Source of the DNA: Brevundimonas guildfordensis
GTDB taxonomy: Bacteria; Pseudomonadota; Alphaproteobacteria; Caulobacterales; Caulobacteraceae
Length of the DNA: 64,000 bases
Direction of reading: 5' to 3'
NCBI RefSeq assembly: GCF_014836405.1
Contig: NZ_JACSQU010000003.1
Coordinates: 124,001 to 188,000, forward strand
In this document: positions 16,101-24,213 of the stretch, piece after piece
Numbering within the stretch: position 1 is the first letter of the stretch
Layout: the number at the start of each line of letters is the position of its first letter
Notes under the pieces: model-generated
Seen by the model: the letters and a program-made list of their open reading frames with translations, nothing else
Told to the model about the DNA's origin: nothing
Database searches by the model: none
Translations under genes and position numbers: made by a program

Positions 16101-17571
16101 CGACAGCCTCGTCCTGTCCTGAGCCGCGCGGGCCGCTCGGCTTAAAATCAGCCGTTCCAGCTTCTGCCCGGACACCCCTTGGAAGGCGCACCGCCTCGAC
16201 CACCGCGCGCCGCTGATCCAGGGAAGGGCCTGCCGAATAGACGCCCAGCGTCATACCCTCGCGGCCTTCCTTGTGGCCGAGGACAGCCGAGATGAGGTGG
16301 GGCGGCTGACCGGCCTGCTCGGCTTTCGTCGCGAACCATCGGCGGAAGGAGTGGAAGTCAGCGTCCGACTGGCGGCGTCCGCCCTGGCGCGCATCTAGGC
16401 CAAGGTCGCGGCGGTAGGCCGTGAACCATTCTGCGACCTTATAGCCGCGTCGCTCCGGCCGACTGGCAGGGGCCGTCAGTTCCTCCAGCAAGTATGCGTC
16501 CGCCGCCTTGCCCTCGACCCGTCGAGCGACCAGGTCGGTTAGGTCGGGGTGGATCGGGACCGAACGCTCTCCGGCGGCGGTCTTGCTCCTGGTGACAACA
16601 AAGACGCCGCCCTCAGTATCCCGAACCCTCAGATTGCCGATCTCGGCCTGACGCATCCCGGTCAGGGCAGCGAGAAGCATCATGTCCCTCAGCGTGGCCT
16701 TGGCGGGTCCTGAGAGCAGCGCCTTGATCTCATCGTCCGTGAACGCCCGCTTATCAGCATTTGTGCTCCGGTCCACCTCCCGGCGAGACAGGCCCGCCCA
16801 CGGGTTTGACACCACGATATGACGACGGCGCATCCAGTTCCAGTAAGCCGACAGGGCAGAGATATAGGAGTTAAGCGTCTGAATGGTCCGACCCGACGCG
16901 GTGCTGTCTACGAATTGATCCGCGACCCTCCCCGTCACTGCATGGATATTGTCGGTGTGGCGGTTGGCGATGAGCCACTTGGTCAGGGCCTTCGTCGCCG
17001 TCCTCGTTCGCGCGGCATAGCTCGCCTTCACGCCCTCCTGAAGCATGTAGCGGTCCAGTTCCTCGGCCACGGGCACTATGTCGCCTGTCACTTTGCCCAC
17101 AAGAGCCAAAGCGGCCCGTTCTTTGTCAGCATCGTATTGTGGGGCGGCCACGCCGTCGTCTTCGTTTGTGGGGTCGCCTAGCAGCCCTTCCACAGTGGCC
17201 TCCCAGGATTCCTCCAAGTCCACCGGGATCGCATAGCGCCCGGGCCGTTGGGGATCGGGGACGCGGCGCTCCGCCCACCACGCCTCAGCCTTCCGCTGTT
17301 CTGCCGTAGGGTCTCCCTTGGCGTCTTTGCGCGTCCCGTCGAGGTTCCGACGCGCCGCCTCTATCTCCGCCCGCATCCGTCCCGCCTCGACAACGGCCCG
17401 GGCGCAAGCAACGCCGAAGTCTTCCGTCTCTAGGGATTGCCAGAGCTCGGTCTTCCCCAAGGCCTCGCGGGACGCTTGGGGCACCTTCATGCGGACGTAG
17501 TAGAAGCGCGACCCCTTGCGCTTGATGGGGGTGGGGACGCCGACGGGTCTTCCTGCTGGGGGCTTAGCCAT
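16093..17571 (-). CDS. Tyrosine recombinase (integrase) of the island
   Basis: The 492-residue protein has a SAM-like core-binding domain around residues 165-250 and the catalytic domain after that. The catalytic set is visible: Arg307 in TGMRQAEIGNL, His407-x2-Arg410 in HSFRRWF, His433 in LGHKEG, and nucleophile Tyr445 in GVYSAG. The N-terminus (about 1-100) carries arm-binding-like sequence with FYYVRMKVP. It should integrate and excise the element at tRNA-Thr. It is first in an operon with the polymerase-like gene. Its promoter region overlaps the right arm-type repeats, so the integrase may repress itself. Confidence 0.94.
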   Translation of the reverse strand: MAKPPAGRPVGVPTPIKRKGSRFYYVRMKVPQASREALGKTELWQSLETEDFGVACARAVVEAGRMRAEIEAARRNLDGTRKDAKGDPTAEQRKAEAWWAERRVPDPQRPGRYAIPVDLEESWEATVEGLLGDPTNEDDGVAAPQYDADKERAALALVGKVTGDIVPVAEELDRYMLQEGVKASYAARTRTATKALTKWLIANRHTDNIHAVTGRVADQFVDSTASGRTIQTLNSYISALSAYWNWMRRRHIVVSNPWAGLSRREVDRSTNADKRAFTDDEIKALLSGPAKATLRDMMLLAALTGMRQAEIGNLRVRDTEGGVFVVTRSKTAAGERSVPIHPDLTDLVARRVEGKAADAYLLEELTAPASRPERRGYKVAEWFTAYRRDLGLDARQGGRRQSDADFHSFRRWFATKAEQAGQPPHLISAVLGHKEGREGMTLGVYSAGPSLDQRRAVVEAVRLPRGVRAEAGTADFKPSGPRGSGQDEAVDA

Positions 17572-17574
17572 GGA

Positions 17575-17613
17575 CGGTGGCGTAGCAGTTTGGCGGCAAG
17601 AAGTGTAGCAGTT
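17575..17613 (+). repeat. Right putative integrase arm-site repeat
   Basis: It matches 4390-4428 at 31 of 39 positions, with two GTAGCAGTT units about 23 bases apart. It begins four bases upstream of the integrase start and ends 60 bases before attR. That places it in the integrase leader and next to the attachment core. Confidence 0.6.
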
Positions 17614-17672
17614 ACCCCTGCAAGACGCTGAAAATACTGAGTTTATTGACTTTCAGCTCCCCCAAGAACCGC

Positions 17673-17695
17673 GTCACCTAAGCGGCACCACCTTT
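17673..17695. other. attR core of the integrated island
   Basis: Exact copy of the 23 bases at 4314-4336, including the last 18 bases of tRNA-Thr with CCA. It marks the right limit of the element. Confidence 0.92.
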
Positions 17696-17749
17696 CCTGC
17701 ATGATCACGGTCGGACCCAGGCCTCACGGCGAAGACGGACGCTTGGATA

Positions 17750-17974
17750 TCAGGCTGCCAGCGCGCGGAGGGGCTGAACCGGCGAGAGGTCAGAAGGGGC
17801 GAAGCTGCGAACCTCGTGATTGCCGCGGTACAGGTCGATGCGTTCCAGGCGCGGCCAGGCGCGCGCGACCTCGGTCAGGCCGCGCACGGCCTCGACCTCG
17901 GTAGCGCCGGGCAAGACGCACAGCTCGGGCGTGATCGCCTCGGGCGTGTGGATCAGGCAGTAGAAGACATCCAT
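17750..17974 (-). CDS. Small hypothetical protein
   Basis: The product from ATG 17974 has 74 residues and begins MDVFYCLIHTPEAITPE. The frame is open further upstream to 18136 but overlaps the end of gdhA there, and no ribosome site favours the longer form. It looks like a soluble alpha/beta fold (strand, GATEVEAVRGL helix, LERIDLYRG strand). No function is recognised. It lies between attR and gdhA and is probably a chromosomal gene rather than part of the island. Confidence 0.5.
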   Translation of the reverse strand: MDVFYCLIHTPEAITPELCVLPGATEVEAVRGLTEVARAWPRLERIDLYRGNHEVRSFAPSDLSPVQPLRALAA

Positions 17975-18077
17975 CGCGCAGTCCCAACTTCGCTCGCCGT
18001 CCCCTTGCCGAAGGAAGATGACGAGCCGCCGTTGGAAGTGCGACGCTTTGGCGAAGTCTGCCGCCCGGCGTTCAGCC

Positions 18078-19340
18078 CTAGCTGGCGAAGAACTGCTGGG
18101 TGCCGTGCGCCTCGATCGCCCCGGCCAGACGGCCAAGCGCGTGGATATAGGCCGCCGTGCGCAGGGTGACGCCCTTCTCCTCAGCGATGGACCAGACGGC
18201 GTCGCCCTCGGTCTCGATGATGGTCTTGAGCCGCGACTGCACTTCCTCGAGCGTCCAATAGTAGCCCTGTCGGTTCTGGACCCACTCGAAATAGGACACC
18301 GTCACCCCGCCGGCGTTGGCCAGGATGTCGGGCAGGACGATCACGCCCTGCTCGGCCAGAATCCGATCCCCCTCGGGCGTGATCGGGCCGTTGGCCAATT
18401 CCAGAACGACCTTGGCCTGGACCGAGGCGGCGTTGCCGTCGTGGATCATGTCCTCCATTGCGGAAGGCGCCAGGACGTCGCAATCGACACCGATTAGGTC
18501 CTCTGGCGAAATGGTCTTGCCGCCATGGTTGGCCTGAACCACCGAATGACCGCCCGCCTTGGCCGCCAGCAGGGCGTCAAGGTCCAGCCCGGCGGCGGCG
18601 TAGACCGCCCCGCCGGAGTCCGATACGGCCACGATCTTGGCGCCGATGCTGCGGAACAGCCGCGCCACATGCTGGCCCGCATTGCCGAAGCCCTGAACCG
18701 CCACGCGCAGGCCCTCGGTCGGCAGGCCCAGACGCTCGGTCAGGTGGCAGGTCAGGTAGAAGCCGCCGCGCGCCGTGGCGTCCTCGCGTCCGACCGAGCC
18801 GCCCAGGGCGATGGGCTTGCCGGTGATGACGGCCGGCGCCGCCTGACCCTGGATCGAGGCGTACTCATCGGCCATCCAGCCCATGATCATGGCGTTGGTG
18901 TAGACATCGGGCGCGGGGATGTCGCGGTCGGGGCCGATGATGCCCGCGAACGCCTGGACATAGGCGCGCGATAGCCGCTCCAGTTCGGCCTTGGACAGGC
19001 TTTTGGGGTCGACCTGCACGGCCCCCTTGCCGCCGCCGTAAGGCAGGTTGGTCACGGCGCATTTGACCGTCATCCAGAAGGCCAGGGTCTCGACCTCTTC
19101 GGCCGTCGAGTCGGGGTGGAAGCGGATGCCGCCCTTGGTCGGGCCGCGCGTGTCGTCATAGCGACAACGCCAGGCGAGGAAGGACTTTCGCGACCCGTCG
19201 TCCATGCGGATCAACAGGCGGACCTTCATCGTCTCGCGCGGATACTTCAGCTTCTCCAGCACATCGCTGTCGATCTGCACGTGGCGGGCGGCCTCGTCGA
19301 GACGGGTCAGGGCCGCGTCTAGGATGTCTGGATTCGGCAT
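18078..19340 (-). CDS. gdhA: Glutamate dehydrogenase, about 45 kDa hexameric type
   Basis: It interconverts glutamate and 2-oxoglutarate plus ammonia. The 420-residue protein has the conserved substrate region RGPTKGGIRFHPD, the catalytic-lysine segment LPYGGGKGAVQVDP, and PAPDVYTNAMIMGWMADEY. It also has a Rossmann loop in VAVQGFGNAGQHVARLF and ANGPITPEGD with LPDILANAGGVTVSYFEW. Cofactor preference is not clear from sequence. It is divergent from metK. This genome region also has the unrelated 1620-residue NAD-type enzyme at 24214-29076. Confidence 0.93.
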   Translation of the reverse strand: MPNPDILDAALTRLDEAARHVQIDSDVLEKLKYPRETMKVRLLIRMDDGSRKSFLAWRCRYDDTRGPTKGGIRFHPDSTAEEVETLAFWMTVKCAVTNLPYGGGKGAVQVDPKSLSKAELERLSRAYVQAFAGIIGPDRDIPAPDVYTNAMIMGWMADEYASIQGQAAPAVITGKPIALGGSVGREDATARGGFYLTCHLTERLGLPTEGLRVAVQGFGNAGQHVARLFRSIGAKIVAVSDSGGAVYAAAGLDLDALLAAKAGGHSVVQANHGGKTISPEDLIGVDCDVLAPSAMEDMIHDGNAASVQAKVVLELANGPITPEGDRILAEQGVIVLPDILANAGGVTVSYFEWVQNRQGYYWTLEEVQSRLKTIIETEGDAVWSIAEEKGVTLRTAAYIHALGRLAGAIEAHGTQQFFAS

Positions 19341-19529
19341 GATCGTTCCAAATGTCTAGGCGTTATCCCGCCTCCATGCAGGAAACGGTTCGGATACTCG
19401 GGGAGGAGTAGATTTTGCTGCCACACGAAATGGTGCAATGCAATAGTCCGCACGCGGACGCGCATCGCAGCGCCGCGGCCCGCGCGATCCCAACGGAGGT
19501 CGGCGGCGGGACAGAAGCCGCCTTGCACG

Positions 19530-19547
19530 TATAAGCATATCTTTATA
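19530..19547. promoter_or_regulatory. Candidate SAM-cycle operator upstream of metK
   Basis: The 18-base sequence TATAAGCATATCTTTATA is an imperfect palindrome (14 of 18 positions symmetric), 35 bases before the metK start. AT-rich dyads in this place are typical of ArsR-family regulators of the S-adenosylmethionine cycle (SahR/SamR type) in proteobacteria. That assignment is recalled from the family pattern, not tested. The rest of the 241-base gdhA-metK gap shows no gene or clear riboswitch. Confidence 0.5.
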
Positions 19548-19581
19548 TGTCTGGCGGATTGTCGTCACGCAGGAGCCTGCC

Positions 19582-20781
19582 TTGGCCCGTTCGTCGTTCC
19601 TCTTCACCTCCGAGAGCGTTTCGGAAGGCCACCCCGACAAGGTCGCCGATCAGATTTCGGACGCCATTGTCGACCTCTTCCTGTCCAAGGACCCCGAGGC
19701 GCGGGTGGCCTGTGAGACCCTGACGACGACCAATCTGGTGGTGCTGGCCGGCGAAATCCGCGGCGAAGGCATCATGGACACGGAAGGCAACTGGGCCCCC
19801 GGGGTGGAGCAGGAGATCGAGGATACGGTGCGCGGCGTCGTTCGCGACATCGGCTATGAGCAGGACGGCTTCGACTGGAAGACGCTGGAGTTCCAGAACC
19901 ACCTGCACCCCCAATCCGCCCACATCGCCCAGGGCGTCGACGCCGGCGAAGACAAGGACGAGGGCGCGGGCGACCAGGGCATCATGTTCGGCTACGCCTC
20001 GAACGAGACGCCGGAGCTGATGCCCGCCACGCTGCAATACAGCCACAACATCCTGAAGGCCCTGGCTGACGCCCGCCACGCCGGCCTGGAGCCGGGCCTC
20101 GAGCCCGACGCGAAGAGTCAGGTCACCCTTTTCTACGAGGACGGCCGCCCGACGCGGGCGACCTCCATCGTCGTCTCGACCCAGCACAAGGCGAACCTGA
20201 GCCAGGAGCAGGTCGCCGCCATCGTGAAGCCCTATGTCGAGAAGGTGCTGCCGGAAGGCTTCATCACCGCCGAGACCGAGTGGCACATCAACCCGACCGG
20301 CACCTTCGTCATCGGCGGGCCGGACGGCGACGCCGGCCTGACCGGGCGCAAGATCATCGTCGACACCTACGGCGGCGCGGCCCCGCACGGCGGCGGCGCC
20401 TTCTCGGGCAAGGACCCGACCAAGGTCGACCGCTCGGCCGCCTACGCCTGCCGCTACCTGGCCAAGAACGTCGTCGCGGCGGGCCTCGCCGACCGCTGCA
20501 CCATCCAGATCAGCTACGCCATCGGCGTGTCCAAACCCCTGTCGGTCCACGTGGACCTGCATGGCACAGGCAAGATCGACGAAGCGGTGCTGGAGCGCGA
20601 ACTGCCCAAGCTGATCGGCGGCGCCTCGCCGCGCGCTATCCGCGAGCATCTGGGCCTGAACAAGCCCATCTATCGCCGCAGCGCCGCCTATGGCCATTTC
20701 GGCCGGACGCCCGACGCCGACGGCGGCTTCTCGTGGGAAAAGACCGACCTGGTGGACGCGCTCAAAGCCCTCGCCGTCTGA
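19582..20781 (+). CDS. metK: S-adenosylmethionine synthetase
   Basis: MetK makes S-adenosylmethionine from methionine and ATP. The 399-residue protein begins with [20 protein letters not shown] and has the catalytic [14 protein letters not shown] region and the ATP-binding [13 protein letters not shown] loop. The start is TTG at 19582, fixed by AGGAG at 19571-19575 and by the conserved N-terminus; there is no ATG near. A candidate operator sits just upstream. argG follows after 187 bases, which hold no gene. Confidence 0.96.
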   Translation: MARSSFLFTSESVSEGHPDKVADQISDAIVDLFLSKDPEARVACETLTTTNLVVLAGEIRGEGIMDTEGNWAPGVEQEIEDTVRGVVRDIGYEQDGFDWKTLEFQNHLHPQSAHIAQGVDAGEDKDEGAGDQGIMFGYASNETPELMPATLQYSHNILKALADARHAGLEPGLEPDAKSQVTLFYEDGRPTRATSIVVSTQHKANLSQEQVAAIVKPYVEKVLPEGFITAETEWHINPTGTFVIGGPDGDAGLTGRKIIVDTYGGAAPHGGGAFSGKDPTKVDRSAAYACRYLAKNVVAAGLADRCTIQISYAIGVSKPLSVHVDLHGTGKIDEAVLERELPKLIGGASPRAIREHLGLNKPIYRRSAAYGHFGRTPDADGGFSWEKTDLVDALKALAV

Positions 20782-20968
20782 ACCGGCTAAACGGCTGAAA
20801 AATCAGCCTGAAATAAGGGCGTTGCGGGCTGGCTCGCGGCGCCCTTTCTGCTTAGAGCGGCGGTTCGCGGCGCAGAGCCGCAATCATGCCCTTGCATCCC
20901 GGCGCGTCTGGTCCTTTAAGCGCGCCGAATGCGCCGATACGCATCCTGTTGAAAGGAATTCCCGACCG

Positions 20969-22198
20969 ATGAGCAAGCCCGCCCCCAAGAAAGTCGTCCT
21001 CGCCTATTCGGGCGGGCTGGACACGTCGATCATCCTGAAGTGGCTGCAGACGGAATATAACGCCGAGGTGGTGACCTTCACCGCCGACCTGGGTCAGGGC
21101 GAGGAGCTCGCCCCCGCCAAGGAAAAGGCGCTGAAGCTGGGCATCAAGCCCGAGAACATCTTCATCGACGACCTGCGCGAAGAGTTCGTGCGCGACTTCG
21201 TCTTCCCGATGTTCCGCGCCAACACCGTCTACGAGGGCCAGTATCTGCTGGGCACCTCGATCGCCCGCCCGCTGATCTCCAAGCGCCAGATCGAGATCGC
21301 CCGCATGGTCGGCGCCGACGCCGTCTGTCACGGGGCCACCGGCAAGGGCAACGACCAGGTCCGCTTCGAGCTGGGTTACTATGCCCTGGAGCCCGACATC
21401 CGCGTCGTCGCCCCATGGCGCGAGTGGGACTTCAAGTCTCGCGAAGCCCTGCTGGAGTTCGCCGAGAAGCACCAGATCCCGATCTCCAAGGACAAGCGCG
21501 GCGAGGCGCCCTTCTCGGTCGACGCCAACCTTCTGCACTCCTCGTCCGAGGGCAAGGTGCTGGAAGACCCGGCCGTCGAGGCGCCCGAGTTCGTGCACCA
21601 GCGCACCATCGCGCCGGAAGACGCGCCGGACACCCCGACCATCATCACCATCGCCTATGAAAAGGGCGATCCGGTCGCCATCGACGGCGAGGCTCTGTCG
21701 CCCGCCGCCCTACTGACGAAGCTGAACCAGCTGGGCCACGACAACGGCGTCGGCCGTCTGGACATGGTCGAGAACCGCTTCATCGGCATGAAGTCGCGCG
21801 GCGTCTATGAGACCCCCGGCGGCACCATCATGCTGGCCGCCCACCGCGGCATGGAGTCGATCACGCTGGATCGCGGCGCCATGCACCTGAAGGACGAGCT
21901 GATGCCGAAGTACGCCTCGCTCATCTACAACGGCTTCTGGTTCAGCCCCGAGCGCGAGATGCTGCAGGCCGCCATCGACCACAGCCAGCAGAAGGTCTCG
22001 GGCACGGTTCGCGTCAAGCTCTACAAGGGCAACGTCACCATCATCGGCCGCGAGAGCCCCAACAGCCTGTACGATCAGGATCTGGTGACCTTCGAGGAAG
22101 GCGTTCAGGCCTATGACCACAAGGACGCCGAGGGCTTCATCAAGCTGAACGCCCTGCGCCTGCGCGTCCTGGCCAAGCGGGACGGCCAGAAGGGCTAA
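20969..22198 (+). CDS. argG: Argininosuccinate synthase
   Basis: ArgG condenses citrulline and aspartate with ATP in arginine synthesis. The 409-residue product starts at ATG 20969 after GAAAGG and has the N-type ATP pyrophosphatase loop [13 protein letters not shown]. It also has [14 protein letters not shown] and [17 protein letters not shown], all typical. The open frame extends back into metK, but the conserved protein starts at MSKPAPKK. A weak AGGGC/GCCCT hairpin overlaps the stop and may help end transcription. Confidence 0.96.
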   Translation: MSKPAPKKVVLAYSGGLDTSIILKWLQTEYNAEVVTFTADLGQGEELAPAKEKALKLGIKPENIFIDDLREEFVRDFVFPMFRANTVYEGQYLLGTSIARPLISKRQIEIARMVGADAVCHGATGKGNDQVRFELGYYALEPDIRVVAPWREWDFKSREALLEFAEKHQIPISKDKRGEAPFSVDANLLHSSSEGKVLEDPAVEAPEFVHQRTIAPEDAPDTPTIITIAYEKGDPVAIDGEALSPAALLTKLNQLGHDNGVGRLDMVENRFIGMKSRGVYETPGGTIMLAAHRGMESITLDRGAMHLKDELMPKYASLIYNGFWFSPEREMLQAAIDHSQQKVSGTVRVKLYKGNVTIIGRESPNSLYDQDLVTFEEGVQAYDHKDAEGFIKLNALRLRVLAKRDGQKG

Positions 22199-22220
22199 AA
22201 CGCCCTCTTAAAACCCAAGC

Positions 22221-23534
22221 CTACCGGGGCCGGGCGATTCTCAGGATCGCCCGGCTTCTGTCATCCGTGACCCAGATGGAGCCGTCCGGCGCCGTCGCCA
22301 TCGTCACCGGCGAGCCGCGCGGATGGCGCCCGGCGATCCTGTCCCAGCCCGGCGTCAGCACCTTGCCGTTCACGCTCGACGCGCCGGCGGGGTAGGGCAG
22401 GGCGCCGCGCGGATAGATGGCGTAGCGTCCGCCGATATCGGTCAGGGGCCGCCCCGCCTCGTCCGTCTCGACCGCCACGATGCGTCCCGCCGTGCGGCGG
22501 AAACCGTGCCAGGTCATCAGCAGCCGCCCCTGCAGTTCGGGGAACATCGCGCCTTCGTAGTAGATCAGATCCAGCGGCGCCGCGTGCGGCGGCAGCAGGG
22601 CGATCGGTTTCTCGCGCTCATGGCAGCGCGCCTGACGCGCCGGCCAGCCCGGCAGCGGCGTGACCAGATCGACGCAATAGGGCCAGCCGTAATGGCGCCC
22701 CTGCGTCAGGACGTTGATCTCGTCATAGGGGTGCTCGGGCGTGTCCAGATCGACCGAGTTCTCGGCCTGAAGCACCGTTCCCGACGGGTGCCGCACCAGG
22801 GCGATGGAGTTCCTCAAGCCTGAGGCGAAGACGGTGCTGTCCTCGGCCCAGCGGCCGTTCCCCAGATAGGCGTGGCTTCGCACCTGCGCCGTCGCGGCGT
22901 CCTCGACGCAGGCCCCGCGCGCGTCCGTCTTCGGCTTGCCTGCCGCATCGAGGCAGCGGTCGCTGGGCGCCCCGACATTGACCAGCAGGTCGCCGTTCCC
23001 ATCGAAGACGAAGCTGGACAGCGGGTGGCGGTTGTCGTGCAGGCGGTTGTCTGGCAGGTCGCCGATGACGGTTCGGACGCTGGCCTGCGCATCGGCGGCG
23101 TCGGGGTCCAGCGTCAGGATGCGGTTCATCTCGGACACATAGATGCGTCCGTCCGGCCCGCGCTTCACCGTGTGCGGCATCGACAGGCCGCCCGCCAGCC
23201 GTCGCCAGCGCGCTGCGCCGTCAGCCGCAAACGACAGGCGCCACACCGCCCCCTTGCCCGCCTCCCACGCGCCCAGATCGGTGACCAGCCAGTCGCCGTT
23301 CTCCAGCGGCAGCAGGCCGCGCGGCATACGCGGGCCGTCCTGTCCGCCTCCCTGCCATACCAATCCGAGACAATAGCCCGGCGCCATCCGCACCTGCGTC
23401 GCCGGGCGGCCGTCGCATTCGCCCTGGACCGCATAGCTTCGCGCCGCCGACTGCGCCGTCGACTGCGCCCGGGCGTCAGGCGCGAACGCCGCCAGCGACA
23501 ACAGGACGGCGGCGGCGACCAGACGGGTTTTCAT
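22221..23534 (-). CDS. Secreted PQQ-type sugar dehydrogenase-like beta-propeller
   Basis: The 437-residue protein has a cleavable signal peptide (first 23 residues, cut after ARA). It then has repeated propeller blades such as PRGLLPLENGDWLVTD, PHTVKRGPDGRIYVSEM and FVFDGNGDLLVNVG, and a central GLRNSIALVRHPSG plus YGWPYC region. This is the pattern of sorbosone/glucose dehydrogenase-like proteins of the periplasm. Cofactor residues cannot be confirmed by eye, so the substrate and PQQ dependence are open. It ends 22 bases from argG, convergent with it, and lies five bases downstream of the Usp gene. Confidence 0.8.
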   Translation of the reverse strand: MKTRLVAAAVLLSLAAFAPDARAQSTAQSAARSYAVQGECDGRPATQVRMAPGYCLGLVWQGGGQDGPRMPRGLLPLENGDWLVTDLGAWEAGKGAVWRLSFAADGAARWRRLAGGLSMPHTVKRGPDGRIYVSEMNRILTLDPDAADAQASVRTVIGDLPDNRLHDNRHPLSSFVFDGNGDLLVNVGAPSDRCLDAAGKPKTDARGACVEDAATAQVRSHAYLGNGRWAEDSTVFASGLRNSIALVRHPSGTVLQAENSVDLDTPEHPYDEINVLTQGRHYGWPYCVDLVTPLPGWPARQARCHEREKPIALLPPHAAPLDLIYYEGAMFPELQGRLLMTWHGFRRTAGRIVAVETDEAGRPLTDIGGRYAIYPRGALPYPAGASSVNGKVLTPGWDRIAGRHPRGSPVTMATAPDGSIWVTDDRSRAILRIARPR

Positions 23535-23539
23535 GACGG

Positions 23540-24007
23540 TCAGGCCAGGTCCTGAATCTCTTCGTCGGTCAGTTCGCCGGGCACGATGGTGACAGGCAGT
23601 TTGCGGCCGGTGAAGGCGGCGCCCTGTTTCAGCACCGCCGAGATCAGCGGGCCGGGACCGCGCCCATTGGCCCCAGCGGCCAGGATGAGGATTTTGATGT
23701 CAGGGTCGTCGCCAACGGCCTTGCGGATGGCGGCCTGGGGATCGCCGTCCTCGATCAGATAGACGGGCGGGGCGCCCGAGGTTTCGGCGACCTTCTCGCC
23801 CAGTCGGGTCAGCAGGCTTTCCGCCTCTTCGCGCTGCTGGCGGCGGATTTCGTCGCGGACGCCGGACCAGTGCTCGTCCGATCCGCCGGGCAGGGCGCGC
23901 AGCAGCGCCACATGGCCCCCGGTCGAGCGCGCCCGGCGCGAGGCGTAGGCCAGGGCGGCGCCCAGCTCGGGACTGTCGTCGACGACGACGAGGAACTTCC
24001 TGGGCAT
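23540..24007 (-). CDS. Universal stress protein family (UspA-like)
   Basis: The 155-residue protein shows the Usp fold: KFLVVVDDSPELGAALAYA at the start, a central VYLIEDGDPQAAI segment, and the late ILILAAGANGRGPGPLISAVL, where the G-x2-G-x(9)-G(S) ATP-binding motif is only partly kept. It therefore may or may not bind ATP. It precedes the sugar-dehydrogenase-like gene by five bases. Its exact role is unknown. Confidence 0.85.
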   Translation of the reverse strand: MPRKFLVVVDDSPELGAALAYASRRARSTGGHVALLRALPGGSDEHWSGVRDEIRRQQREEAESLLTRLGEKVAETSGAPPVYLIEDGDPQAAIRKAVGDDPDIKILILAAGANGRGPGPLISAVLKQGAAFTGRKLPVTIVPGELTDEEIQDLA

Positions 24008-24140
24008 GGGCCCTCCGGTTCACTGAACAGCAAGGCGCCACCTAAACCGACCCCGCCCCAAACGCCAAGGCCCGCCCGCCTCGCCAGACGACGAAACGGA
24101 CGGGCCTGATTTTCTCGAAACGGCCAATAGCGCTCCAAAA

Positions 24141-24180
24141 AGCGCTCAAGCAGCGAGCCGCCGCGCGGCGAGCGTAGCGC
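24141..24180 (-). repeat. Dispersed hairpin element, copy 1 (behind the NAD-GDH gene)
   Basis: Read on the minus strand it has GCGCT, a 9-base arm GCTCGCCGC, GCG loop, arm GCGGCTCGC, then TGCTTG and AGCGC. This is the geometry shared with copies at 34816, 41973, 43723, 63079 and 63175. It starts 34 bases after the NAD-GDH stop in the same direction, and a short T run follows, so it may serve as a 3'-end element or terminator. Confidence 0.7.
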
Positions 24181-24213
24181 GTGACGCCGGGCTGTCGCCC
24201 GGCGTCACCTCAC

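Larger units (their letters stand above)
4337..17695. mobile_element. Integrative element of about 13.4 kb in tRNA-Thr
   Basis: The element lies between 23-bp identical att cores and encodes a tyrosine integrase at its right end reading inward. Its cargo is a hypothetical/PIN pair, an hsdRMS operon with an RNase H-like fourth gene, a Bro-N protein, a serine recombinase and a polymerase-like protein. No capsid, terminase, relaxase or conjugation gene is visible, so it is neither a whole prophage nor a complete conjugative element. It may be a satellite or a mobilised genomic island. Both ends carry a related 39-base repeat that may bind the integrase. Confidence 0.9.

Noticed and set aside
19341..19581. 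SAM riboswitch ahead of metK
   Set aside because: No pseudoknot or conserved core of SAM-II or SAM/SAH type could be drawn; the AT-rich dyad explains the leader better.
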